Below, piece after piece: positions 7,811 to 13,545 of a stretch of DNA of 13,545 bases. The stretch spans positions 650-14,194 of the forward strand of contig DOOI01000049.1 of assembly GCA_003512825.1 (NCBI GenBank). The letters run 5' to 3'. The position numbers and the translations under genes are program-made. This DNA comes from Paracoccaceae bacterium. GTDB lineage: Bacteria; Pseudomonadota; Alphaproteobacteria; Rhodobacterales; Rhodobacteraceae. Positions within the stretch are counted from its first letter, which is position 1, and every line of letters begins with the position of its first letter. The notes under the pieces were generated by a model. The model was not told the DNA's origin. It searched no databases and saw only the letters and a list, made by a program, of their open reading frames with translations.

Positions 7811-9192
7811 AACCGAACCCGAAGTGACATCCGCTTCAGACCGCGCTGAATCTCAATCGCCAAGGAACGCGTTGTACGCGCTAAGGTGCGTTCAATTTGC
7901 GATGTGTCCCTCAACTCTTGCTCATTGATCGCGAGGAGGACATCCCCCGCCGCCAGCCCCAAGCGTGCACCAATCGGGCCGGGGTCTTCCACAACAACCC
8001 CAACAGAATTTAGCGGCAGGTTGAAATCAGCCAGAACCGAGGGATTGATATTTGGCACCGAGAGCCCGGCCAAAGGCACGTCTGGTCCAACTTCAACGCG
8101 ATTGCGTACCGGAGTATCAGGCGCCGCCATTAGCTTTACAAAGGCCGACAATACCGCACCATCCCGCAGATATTCCACCTCTGCTTCGGCATTCAATCCT
8201 TCGACTGTCATCCGAAATATCATTTCCTGAGCCGTGTTAACGGGAAAACCGCCCACACTTAGAATTACATCTCCCGACTGAAATCCTGCTTCTTTAAAGG
8301 GGCTTGCGGGATGGATATCCGAGATCAGGATGCCGCCCGGCCGATCCAAGGAGAGAGACGCCGCAATGTCACCGTCTACCGATTGGCCGCTCATCCCCGC
8401 CCATGGCCGCGTGAACCGATCATGACCTGCTTGGGATTGCTCAATGAAGCGGGACACGAGATTCGCCGGGATCGCAAAACCAATCCCGTTGGATCCCCCA
8501 GACCGTGTCAGAATGGAAGTGTTGATCCCAATAAGGGCCCCATTAAGATCAATCAAAGCCCCCCCAGAGTTGCCGGGATTAATCGCGGCATCTGTCTGAA
8601 GGAAATATCCGCGCCCTCCTCCATCAGCCCCGCCAGAACGTGCGAGCCCTGAAACGATGCCCGAGGTGACTGTCTGGCCAACGCCGAAAGGATTGCCAAT
8701 TGCCAGAACCAATTCGCCAACCTCAACCGTATCGCTGTCGCGCAAAGTCAGGGCCGGTAAATTACTAGCGCCTTCAATTTTCAGAATGGCCAGATCCGCA
8801 CTTTGATCCCCCAAAACAATCCTTGCTTCGAATTCCCGTCGATCATTGAGAACAACGCGGATGTCAGTTGCCTGACCAACAACGTGATAATTCGACACCA
8901 CAAGACCGTCAGTTGTTAATATAACTCCTGACCCGAGTGAGTTTTGAACCTGCGGGCGAACCTCGCCTAAGCCACGGAAAAGGTCTGCGAAAAAGGGGTC
9001 GCTCGCAAAAGGTGAAACCTGAGCCTCAACAACGCGGCGCGCGTAAATGTTAACCACTGCGGGGGCAGCTTGTTTAACCAAGGGTTGGAAGCCTAGCGCG
9101 ATTTCTGCGGAGGAGGACGGGACGCGGGTCTCTGCTTGAGCCGCACCGATCGTCATCGCAGCCACCAGAGCAAGGATCAGAAAGCGCGTCAT
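7807..9192 (-). CDS. Periplasmic Deg/HtrA-type serine protease with two PDZ domains
   Basis: Envelope quality-control protease of the DegP/DegQ/DegS (HtrA, family S1C) group, 461 aa. The signal peptide covers residues 1-20 (hydrophobic core, AQA before likely cleavage), indicating periplasmic export. The trypsin-like domain has the full triad: His103 in SNYHVVGQA, Asp133 in SADLAILKI, and Ser209 in NPGNSGGALID. PDZ1 spans roughly 265-350 (AGMSGQSV ... GILISDIHPASPFKEAGFQSGDVILSVGG), and PDZ2 roughly 370-460 (GLSVPNI ... GARLGLAAGDVLLAINEQEL). The LA loop between beta strands is short compared with E. coli DegP, closer to DegQ/DegS. With two PDZ domains DegQ-like is the best guess, so no symbol is given. 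First gene after the rplQ terminator; its stop overlaps rarA. Confidence 0.93.
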   Translation of the reverse strand: MTRFLILALVAAMTIGAAQAETRVPSSSAEIALGFQPLVKQAAPAVVNIYARRVVEAQVSPFASDPFFADLFRGLGEVRPQVQNSLGSGVILTTDGLVVSNYHVVGQATDIRVVLNDRREFEARIVLGDQSADLAILKIEGASNLPALTLRDSDTVEVGELVLAIGNPFGVGQTVTSGIVSGLARSGGADGGGRGYFLQTDAAINPGNSGGALIDLNGALIGINTSILTRSGGSNGIGFAIPANLVSRFIEQSQAGHDRFTRPWAGMSGQSVDGDIAASLSLDRPGGILISDIHPASPFKEAGFQSGDVILSVGGFPVNTAQEMIFRMTVEGLNAEAEVEYLRDGAVLSAFVKLMAAPDTPVRNRVEVGPDVPLAGLSVPNINPSVLADFNLPLNSVGVVVEDPGPIGARLGLAAGDVLLAINEQELRDTSQIERTLARTTRSLAIEIQRGLKRMSLRVRL

Positions 9193-9226
9193 TTGGGGCC
9201 TTTGGTTATGAGAAGCCTAGCGTAAA

Positions 9227-9255
9227 GATATGCGAACCACGCTGCGGGATTGCAA
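9227..9255 (-). promoter_or_regulatory. Candidate promoter of the Deg-rarA-crcB-rluC-HAD-ATP12 operon
   Basis: On the minus strand TTGCAA (9255-9250) is followed after 17 bp by CATATC (9232-9227), a loose -35/-10 pair. It lies in the roughly 85-bp gap between the rplQ terminator and the protease start, the only place a promoter for the six-gene operon could sit without being inside a gene. The -10 match is poor. No clear heat-shock or extracytoplasmic-sigma consensus was recognised. Confidence 0.35.
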
Positions 9256-9275
9256 GCAATTGTCCCACCCCAAAC

Positions 9276-9304
9276 AAAAAACCCCCGCGATAAAATCGCG
9301 AGGG
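9276..9304 (-). terminator. Intrinsic terminator after rplQ
   Basis: Arms 9282-9291 and 9295-9304 form a 10-bp GC-rich stem with a 3-nt loop, followed in the minus transcript by six U residues (9281-9276), one G, then three more. One stem position pairs only as G-U in the minus transcript (it would be C/A on the plus strand), which confirms the orientation. It lies 27 nt past the rplQ stop and ends the ribosomal-protein operon. A smaller hairpin (6-bp arms 9312-9317 and 9323-9328) sits just before it. Confidence 0.92.
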
Positions 9305-9331
9305 TTAATTTAAGTCATTGTTTGACTTGAA

Positions 9332-9748
9332 TTATTCTGCTGCTTCTTCTGCTGCAACGCGGGCGCGGTCTGCAGCGCCCTTGGCATCGACGTCACGATC
9401 TACGAACTCGATGATGGCCATTGGGGCCATGTCGCCGTAGCGGAAGCCGGCTTTTAGGATGCGGACGTAGCCGCCCTGACGGTCCTTGTAGCGTGGGCCA
9501 AGAATTTCGAAGAGTTTAGCCACATACTGGTCCTGCTTCAGCTGCGAACCGGCTTGGCGACGGGCGTGAAGATCGCCGCGTTTTCCGAGGGTTACCAGCT
9601 TTTCGATGATAGGACGCAGTTCCTTTGCCTTGGGCAAAGTGGTCTTGATTTGCTCGTGTTCGATGAGCGAACCAGCCATGTTGGCGAAGAGCGCCTTACG
9701 GTGCTCGTGTGTACGGTTCAGGCGGCGGTATCCGCGGGCGTGACGCAT
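9332..9748 (-). CDS. rplQ: 50S ribosomal protein L17
   Basis: Large-subunit ribosomal protein L17, 138 aa, located near the peptide exit tunnel. Conserved L17 sequence is plain: [59 protein letters not shown], then RRQAGS, and the central [36 protein letters not shown] short acidic/alanine-rich C-terminal tail (RVAAEEAAE) extends past the conserved core, as in other alphaproteobacteria. The start has an AAGGAG Shine-Dalgarno. It is the last gene of the alpha operon; an unusually structured 197-nt spacer separates it from rpoA, and a strong terminator follows. Confidence 0.98.
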   Translation of the reverse strand: MRHARGYRRLNRTHEHRKALFANMAGSLIEHEQIKTTLPKAKELRPIIEKLVTLGKRGDLHARRQAGSQLKQDQYVAKLFEILGPRYKDRQGGYVRILKAGFRYGDMAPMAIIEFVDRDVDAKGAADRARVAAEEAAE

Positions 9749-9811
9749 GTCTAACTCCTTGACTTCATTTTACTTTGTCTGGCAGCTCCGCGTAAAGAGC
9801 CACTCTCCTTG

Positions 9812-9825
9812 GGGCAGGATTGCCC
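9812..9825 (-). promoter_or_regulatory. Small hairpin in the rplQ leader
   Basis: A 5-bp stem (minus arms GGGCA and TGCCC) with a 4-nt loop, about 65 nt before the rplQ start. Stable on paper because of its GC content, but short enough to occur by chance; listed because it is one of four stem-loops in this spacer. Confidence 0.3.
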
Positions 9826-9837
9826 ATCTTTTGCGGT

Positions 9838-9865
9838 CATACGTTAACGAGAAGCTAACTGTATG
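9838..9865 (-). promoter_or_regulatory. Bulged stem-loop beside the tandem repeat in the rpoA-rplQ spacer
   Basis: Arms CATAC/GTATG (9838-9842 with 9861-9865) and GTTA/TAAC form 9 bp interrupted by a single bulged base, with an 8-nt loop. The right arm is the first unit of the 11-bp tandem repeat, so the other two units could pair with the same left arm as alternatives. Pairing is read from the sequence; a role is inference. Confidence 0.4.
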
Positions 9866-9893
9866 ATTTACGTATGTTTCGCGTATGGTTTGC
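9861..9893. repeat. Three contiguous imperfect 11-bp direct repeats
   Basis: Plus-strand units GTATGATTTAC, GTATGTTTCGC and GTATGGTTTGC lie head to tail with no spacer; each begins GTATG and shares a TT core and final C. The 11-bp period is close to one DNA helical turn, so protein binding on one face is possible. Alternatively they are alternative pairing partners in the RNA for the CATAC arm nearby. No known site family was recognised. Confidence 0.6.
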
Positions 9894-9908
9894 GTCATGA
9901 CGCAAACC
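9887..9908. repeat. Perfect 22-bp palindrome after rpoA
   Basis: GGTTTGCGTCA is followed directly by its exact reverse complement, centred at 9897/9898. As DNA it has the form of a dimeric-protein operator; as RNA it would form a hairpin whose innermost bases open into a loop. It lies about 40 nt past the rpoA stop, next to a second hairpin. There is no U tract, so it is not a standard terminator. Confidence 0.75.
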
Positions 9909-9934
9909 GCCTACCCCGGCAAACCGGGATAGGC
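9909..9934 (-). terminator. GC-rich stem-loop directly after rpoA (possible attenuator or 3'-end stabiliser)
   Basis: Arms 9909-9919 and 9924-9934 give an 11-bp stem with a 4-nt loop (UUUG in the minus transcript). One position is G-U in the minus RNA and a mismatch on the plus strand, supporting the minus transcript as the functional molecule. It starts 11 nt past the rpoA stop. No U run follows, so full intrinsic termination is unlikely. It could protect or define the rpoA 3' end. Confidence 0.6.
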
Positions 9935-9945
9935 GCGAAGGCACC

Positions 9946-10962
9946 TTAGAAGGCGTCTTCAAATTTCTTTGCCAGATCTTCAATGTTCTCTGGCGGCCAG
10001 TCCTCGACGTCCATCCCGAGATGCAGACCCATGCCTGAGAGCACTTCCTTGATCTCGTTGAGCGACTTGCGGCCGAAGTTCGGGGTGCGGAGCATCTCGG
10101 CTTCGGTTTTCTGGATAAGATCGCCGATGTAGACGATATTGTCGTTCTTGAGGCAGTTTGCCGAACGCACGGACAATTCCAGCTCATCCACCTTCTTGAG
10201 AAGAAGCGGGTTGAACTCGAGACCGTCATCAACATCGGATTTCGACGACGAATCCGGCTCGTCAAAGTTGACGAAGACTTGCAGCTGATCCTGAAGGATC
10301 CGCGCAGCATAGGCCACGGCATCCTCTGGTGTCAGCGACCCGTCGGTTTCCATCTTCAAGGTCAGCTTGTCGAGATCAAGGTTCTGGCCTTCACGGGTGG
10401 GTTGCACCTCGTAGGAAACCTTCTTGATCGGCGAGAAGATGGCGTCGATCGGGATCAGGCCAATCGGCGCATCCTCGGGACGATTCTTATCAGCGGCGAC
10501 ATAGCCCTTACCGGTGTTCACGGTAAGCTCCATGTAAACATCCGCACCATCATCGAGGTGGCAGATCACGTGATCACGGTTCAGCACTTCAATGCCAGCC
10601 GAGGTCGCGATGTCGCCAGCTTTCACCACGCCCGGACCCTTTGCAGAGATCGAAATGCGCTTAGGCCCTTCGACTTCCATCTTCAGGCTGACGCCCTTGA
10701 GGTTCAAGATGATGTCGGTGACGTCTTCGCGCACACCGGCGACCGACGAAAACTCGTGCAGCACGTTGTCGATTTGCACCGACGTGATGGCGGCGCCCTG
10801 AAGCGACGACAGCAGCACACGGCGCAGCGCGTTGCCGAGCGTGAGGCCAAAGCCTCGCTCCAGCGGTTCGGCGACCAGCGTCGCTTGACGCGCCGGGTCA
10901 TTGCCAGGCTTTGTGTCAAGCTGCAGTGGCTTGATCAGTTCCGACCAGTTCTTGTGGATCAT
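9946..10962 (-). CDS. rpoA: DNA-directed RNA polymerase subunit alpha
   Basis: Alpha subunit of RNA polymerase, 338 aa, the length typical of alphaproteobacteria; dimerises to nucleate core assembly and contacts promoters and activators. The N-terminal domain (about 1-235) shows [27 protein letters not shown] (34-60) and the [24 protein letters not shown] block. An acidic, serine-rich linker (about 234-248) follows. The C-terminal domain contains [20 protein letters not shown] with Arg266, the counterpart of the E. coli UP-element-binding Arg265, then the second helix-hairpin-helix [16 protein letters not shown]. An ATG at 10974 is also in frame, but GGAGGG lies right before the ATG at 10962, and [12 protein letters not shown] is the usual N-terminus, so 10962 is chosen. 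Part of the alpha operon. Confidence 0.98.
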   Translation of the reverse strand: MIHKNWSELIKPLQLDTKPGNDPARQATLVAEPLERGFGLTLGNALRRVLLSSLQGAAITSVQIDNVLHEFSSVAGVREDVTDIILNLKGVSLKMEVEGPKRISISAKGPGVVKAGDIATSAGIEVLNRDHVICHLDDGADVYMELTVNTGKGYVAADKNRPEDAPIGLIPIDAIFSPIKKVSYEVQPTREGQNLDLDKLTLKMETDGSLTPEDAVAYAARILQDQLQVFVNFDEPDSSSKSDVDDGLEFNPLLLKKVDELELSVRSANCLKNDNIVYIGDLIQKTEAEMLRTPNFGRKSLNEIKEVLSGMGLHLGMDVEDWPPENIEDLAKKFEDAF

Positions 10963-10991
10963 GCATCCCTCCATTCCAGCGGCGCCTCCAT
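10959..10991 (-). other. Possible 10-codon upstream ORF overlapping the rpoA start
   Basis: ATG at 10991 begins [10 protein letters not shown] and ends in a TGA that overlaps the rpoA ATG (ATGA). It covers the rpoA Shine-Dalgarno. A purine-rich AAGGA precedes it, but with only about 1 nt of spacing, too close for good initiation. It may be a chance reading frame. Confidence 0.15.
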
Positions 10992-11031
10992 GTCCTTAAA
11001 GGCACCGCGCCCGAGGTTAAGAAACGGCGAA

Positions 11032-11059
11032 CCGAGGCCCTGCACATGCGGGGCCCCGG
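11032..11059 (-). promoter_or_regulatory. Intercistronic stem-loop between rpsK and rpoA
   Basis: Outer stem of 9 bp (11032-11040 with 11051-11059, including one G-U in the minus RNA), one C/A mismatch, then two to three inner pairs around a small loop. It starts 15 nt after the rpsK stop within the 112-nt spacer. No U tract follows, so transcription should continue into rpoA. In some bacteria rpsD occupies the position between rpsK and rpoA; it is absent here. Confidence 0.5.
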
Positions 11060-11074
11060 CAAAGTTTCATCAAA

Positions 11075-11467
11075 TTAGACGCGACGGCGCTTCGGCGGAC
11101 GGCAGCCGTTATGCGCGATCGGCGTTACGTCGCGGATCGAAGTGATCTGAAAAACGACAGCAGCAAGGGCGCGGAGAGCCGATTCACGACCCGAACCCGG
11201 GCCCTGCACTTCGACTTCCAGCGTCTTGACGCCATGCTCTTGCGCCTTGCGGCCCGCGTCTTCAGCGGCCATCTGAGCGGCGTAAGGGGTCGATTTCCGC
11301 GAACCCTTGAAACCCATGGTGCCAGCAGACGACCATGCGATCGCATTGCCCTGCACATCGGAGATCAGGATCTTGGTGTTGTTGAACGAAGAGTTCACAT
11401 GCGCAACGCCAGAGGCGATGTTCTTGGAGACCTTCTTCTTGCCACCACGGCGAGTATCACGTGCCAT
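11075..11467 (-). CDS. rpsK: 30S ribosomal protein S11
   Basis: Small-subunit platform protein S11, 130 aa, near the mRNA exit and the E-site region of the Shine-Dalgarno duplex. Family signature is complete: [82 protein letters not shown], ending with [23 protein letters not shown]. The basic N-terminal tail ([16 protein letters not shown]) is as expected. The ATG is preceded by AGGGAGGG; the gap from rpsM is only 15 nt, so the two genes are cotranscribed and probably coupled. Confidence 0.98.
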   Translation of the reverse strand: MARDTRRGGKKKVSKNIASGVAHVNSSFNNTKILISDVQGNAIAWSSAGTMGFKGSRKSTPYAAQMAAEDAGRKAQEHGVKTLEVEVQGPGSGRESALRALAAVVFQITSIRDVTPIAHNGCRPPKRRRV

Positions 11468-11482
11468 GTTGTAGACCCTCCC

Positions 11483-11851
11483 TTATTTCTTCTTGCCCGC
11501 GATGGCCTTTGCAGGGCCTTTGCGAGTGCGAGCGTTGGTGTGGGTCCGCTGACCGCGAACGGGGAGGTTCCGACGATGGCGCAGGCCGCGATAGCTGCCC
11601 AAGTCCATCATACGCTTGACGTTCATCGTGACTTCGCGGCGCAGATCGCCTTCGACAGTCAGGTTGGCGTCGATGTATTCGCGGATTGCAAGCACTTCTG
11701 CGTCGGTCAATTCATTGACGCGACGGGCCTCGTCGATTTTGACGGACGCGCAGATTTGCTGCGCGGTGTGGAGGCCAATGCCAGTGATATAGGTGAGGGC
11801 GATGGGGACCCGCTTTGCAGTCGGGATGTTCACGCCAGCGATACGTGCCAC
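11483..11851 (-). CDS. rpsM: 30S ribosomal protein S13
   Basis: Small-subunit head protein S13, 122 aa, which makes inter-subunit bridges and whose basic C-terminal tail reaches toward the P-site tRNA. Seen: [26 protein letters not shown] with the helix-hairpin-helix-like segment, then [44 protein letters not shown] and a Lys-rich end. The start codon is GTG at 11851, supported by the invariant N-terminal sequence and an AAAGGA Shine-Dalgarno upstream. First gene after a 200-nt leader that separates it from adk, so it may have its own promoter. Confidence 0.98.
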   Translation of the reverse strand: MARIAGVNIPTAKRVPIALTYITGIGLHTAQQICASVKIDEARRVNELTDAEVLAIREYIDANLTVEGDLRREVTMNVKRMMDLGSYRGLRHRRNLPVRGQRTHTNARTRKGPAKAIAGKKK

Positions 11852-11910
11852 GTTACGTGTTCCTTTCGTTGCGGTTCCGTATTTCCAGAACCTTTTTTCA
11901 CAACGGTGAC

Positions 11911-11950
11911 CTAAGGTTTAACGCCTTAAGCCGCAGCTGATCAGGTGATC
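11911..11950 (-). promoter_or_regulatory. Structured part of the rpsM leader: weak hairpin and GATCA-GG-TGATC inverted repeat
   Basis: Two elements lie side by side. Bases 11911-11916 can pair with 11924-11929 (6 bp counting one G-U, 7-nt loop). Bases 11939-11950 form a 5-bp inverted repeat with a 2-bp spacer, too tight for an RNA loop but operator-like as DNA. In E. coli the rpsM leader carries the S4-repressor pseudoknot; I cannot identify that structure here, and rpsD is not in this operon. Confidence 0.3.
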
Positions 11951-12004
11951 TAATTCCATAGGGCATGAGCCCGCAGAGAATCAGTGTCTCGGCAGAGATA
12001 GGGC

Positions 12005-12033
12005 TGGGTATGGACAATTCAGCCCACCGTCAA
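12005..12033 (-). promoter_or_regulatory. Candidate promoter for rpsM-rpsK-rpoA-rplQ in the adk-rpsM gap
   Basis: On the minus strand TTGACG (12033-12028), a good -35, is followed after 17 bp by TACCCA (12010-12005), a poor -10. In Rhodobacterales the -35 element is often much better conserved than the -10. The spacer overlaps a 6-bp inverted repeat (GGGCTG at 12001-12006 with CAGCCC at 12020-12025) that might instead be a weak hairpin after adk. It lies about 155-180 nt upstream of rpsM, leaving a long leader. Confidence 0.35.
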
Positions 12034-12051
12034 CCCCCCCGCACTCTGCGT

Positions 12052-12699
12052 TCAGCGATCGAGAACCTTTGCGATATCAGCCTCGACTGCCGACATCTCG
12101 CCCAAACCGTCCACACCGTGGAGTTGGCCCTTGGCATAATAGTAGCCAATCAGCGGCGATGTCTTTTTGTAATATTCCATAAGGCGGGTTTTCAGGCTGT
12201 CTTCGTTGTCGTCTGCGCGACGTTTGAAGTCGGCCTTTACACCGCAGGAGGTGCAGATGTGATCAGCCGGGATTGGTTTGGTCACGTCGTTATAGACTTC
12301 GCCGCAATGTCCGCAGGTAGAGCGTGCCGTGATCCGGCTGACGAGGGCAGCATCATCGACTTGCATCTCGATGACGGCGTCGAGCCTCTCGCCTGTGGCA
12401 GCCAGAAGCGCCGCGAGCGCGTCGGCCTGTTTGAGGGTGCGCGGGAAGCCGTCGAAAATGAAGCCTCCCTGCTTGTCGCCCTCGAGCTTCTCGCGGATCA
12501 GGCCGATGACGATTTCGTCGGTCACCAACTCGCCACGGTCCATGATCGCTGCAACACGAAGGCCCATCTCGGTGCCGGAGGTCTTGGCCTCGCGGAGCAT
12601 GTCGCCGGTTGAGAGCTGGATCATATTCCGGCCCTCAACGAGGAAACGAGCTTGGGTGCCTTTACCCGCGCCGGGCGGTCCGAGAAGTATAATGTTCAT
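12052..12699 (-). CDS. adk: Adenylate kinase, long form with zinc-binding LID
   Basis: Cytoplasmic enzyme interconverting ATP + AMP and 2 ADP. It is 215 aa, the long-LID form. P-loop GPPGAGKGT at residues 7-15; AMP-binding segment STGDMLREA (30-38); FDGFPRT (82-88). The LID contains Cys129, Cys132, Cys149 and Cys152 in CGHC ... CTSC arrangement, the Cys4 structural zinc site found in many Gram-positive and some alphaproteobacterial enzymes but absent from E. coli Adk. Catalytic arginines follow in [13 protein letters not shown]. The start overlaps the secY stop by ATGA, the usual secY-adk pairing. A 200-nt spacer separates it from rpsM. Confidence 0.97.
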   Translation of the reverse strand: MNIILLGPPGAGKGTQARFLVEGRNMIQLSTGDMLREAKTSGTEMGLRVAAIMDRGELVTDEIVIGLIREKLEGDKQGGFIFDGFPRTLKQADALAALLAATGERLDAVIEMQVDDAALVSRITARSTCGHCGEVYNDVTKPIPADHICTSCGVKADFKRRADDNEDSLKTRLMEYYKKTSPLIGYYYAKGQLHGVDGLGEMSAVEADIAKVLDR

Positions 12700-13545
12700 C
12701 GACGCGCAGGCCCCCGGGCACGTTTCTTGGTTTTGCCGCGCAACTGCGACTTCTCCAGCAGGCCCTCATATTGATGGGCGAGCAGGTGGCTTTGCACTTG
12801 CTGGATCGTGTCCATGGTTACCGAGACGACGATGAGCACGGAGGTGCCACCGAAGTAGAACGGGATGGCAAGTTGCGAGCGAAGGATTTCCGGCAGCAGG
12901 CAGACCAGCGCGAGATAGGCCGAGCCAAGCACAAGGACGCGATTGACGACATACTCAAGGTATTTCGCTGTGCGCTCACCTGGACGGATACCGGGAACGA
13001 AACCGTTCTGGTTCTTCAGGTTTTCCGCGACTTCATCGGGTTTGAAGGCCACGTTGAACGTGTAGAAATAGGCGAAGAACACGATCATGGTGGTGAAAAA
13101 CGCCAGATAGAGCGGCTGGCCCGGACCGAAATATGCAAGGATGGTCGAGAGCACCGGGCTTGTGGAATTACCCGAGAATGTGCCGATGGTGGTGGGCAGC
13201 AGAAGAAGTGAGGACGCGAAAATGGCGGGAATCACGCCTGCTGGGTTCCCCTTGACGGGCAGGACCGACGAGCCGCCGTCGTAGACTTTCATGCCGACCT
13301 GACGACGGGGGTATTGGATCGGGATCTTGCGAAGGGCGCGTTCCATGAAGACGACGAACGCGATGGTCACGATGACCATGATCATCACGCCGATAATCAC
13401 GGCGGGGCTGACGGCGCCCGAGCGACCTTGGCTCAGGAATTGAGCGAGTGCTGCCGGGATCTCGGCGATGATGCCGACGAAGATGATCAGAGAGATACCG
13501 TTGCCGATGCCGCGTGCGGTGATCTGCTCACCCAGCCACATCAGG
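12696..13545 (-). CDS. secY: Preprotein translocase subunit SecY (5' part outside window)
   Basis: Central channel subunit of the SecYEG translocon in the inner membrane. The frame runs open through the window edge (codons to 13544), so only the C-terminal 283 or so residues of a protein of about 440-460 are present. Conserved SecY stretches: [22 protein letters not shown] at the edge, [19 protein letters not shown], the [19 protein letters not shown] segment, and [30 protein letters not shown], the cytoplasmic loop where SecA and ribosomes bind, then the last two membrane helices and TDTIQQV-like [22 protein letters not shown]. The tail is strongly basic ([13 protein letters not shown]). The stop overlaps adk by ATGA. 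Confidence 0.97.
   Translation of the reverse strand, partial: LMWLGEQITARGIGNGISLIIFVGIIAEIPAALAQFLSQGRSGAVSPAVIIGVMIMVIVTIAFVVFMERALRKIPIQYPRRQVGMKVYDGGSSVLPVKGNPAGVIPAIFASSLLLLPTTIGTFSGNSTSPVLSTILAYFGPGQPLYLAFFTTMIVFFAYFYTFNVAFKPDEVAENLKNQNGFVPGIRPGERTAKYLEYVVNRVLVLGSAYLALVCLLPEILRSQLAIPFYFGGTSVLIVVSVTMDTIQQVQSHLLAHQYEGLLEKSQLRGKTKKRARGPARR

Noticed and set aside
10279..11145. 288-codon plus-strand open frame opposite rpoA and the rpoA-rpsK spacer
   Set aside because: Shadow of rpoA codon bias; no ribosome-binding site or domain, and it crosses the structured spacer.
11869..11897. Plus-strand terminator-like motif (GGTTC ... GAACC then six T) near the rpsM start
   Set aside because: Stem of only 5 bp with a 10-nt loop, and no plus-strand gene to terminate; likely chance next to the rpsM leader.
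11111..11914. 267-codon plus-strand open frame opposite rpsK and rpsM
   Set aside because: Antisense to two essential ribosomal-protein genes; the translation has no family features.
1..13545. Mobile elements, CRISPR arrays, tRNA/rRNA genes, toxin-antitoxin or defence genes
   Set aside because: No transposase, integrase, spaced repeats, tRNA cloverleaf or defence-family protein was seen; every gene belongs to a common housekeeping or transport family on one strand.

Overview
The window is an ordinary chromosomal stretch from an alphaproteobacterium, most likely a Rhodobacterales (Roseobacter-type) marine bacterium. The pointers are moderate GC, an alpha-operon order secY-adk-rpsM-rpsK-rpoA-rplQ with no rpsD between rpsK and rpoA, an ATP12-family F1-ATPase assembly chaperone, and a Bzt/Aap-type amino-acid ABC transporter with two oversized permeases. 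Every gene I can support lies on the minus strand, so transcription runs from high to low coordinates. Open frames on the plus strand are antisense shadows.

Read in transcription order there are three blocks. (1) 13545-9282 is the end of the ribosomal-protein superoperon: secY (5' part outside the window), adk (ATGA overlap with secY), a 200-nt leader, rpsM, rpsK, rpoA and rplQ. It is closed by a strong intrinsic terminator at 9276-9304. The spacers in this block are rich in stem-loops, above all the 197-nt rpoA-rplQ spacer, which holds two adjacent hairpins (one a perfect 22-bp palindrome) and a previously unremarked triple 11-bp tandem repeat. (2) 9192-3647 is a compact six-gene operon: a periplasmic Deg/HtrA protease with two PDZ domains, rarA (AAA+ replication-recombination factor), crcB (fluoride channel), an RluC-type 23S rRNA pseudouridine synthase, a HAD-IA phosphatase and the ATP12-family chaperone. 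Four of its five junctions are 4-nt stop/start overlaps (GTGA or ATGA), so translational coupling is likely. (3) 3583-1 is an amino-acid uptake operon: a candidate promoter and 5'-UTR hairpin, the periplasmic binding protein (bztA/aapJ), a strong intercistronic hairpin, then permeases bztB/aapQ and bztC/aapM (3' end outside the window; the ATPase gene would be expected next).

Functionally, block 1 supplies translation, transcription and secretion cores plus nucleotide balance. Block 2 is a housekeeping and stress-maintenance cluster (envelope proteolysis, stalled-fork handling, fluoride export, ribosome modification, phosphatase, ATP-synthase assembly). Block 3 is high-affinity uptake of acidic amino acids and their amides. 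I found no mobile element, CRISPR array, tRNA, rRNA or prophage sequence, and no new protein system. What merits a second look is non-coding: the structured spacers inside the alpha operon and around bztA.
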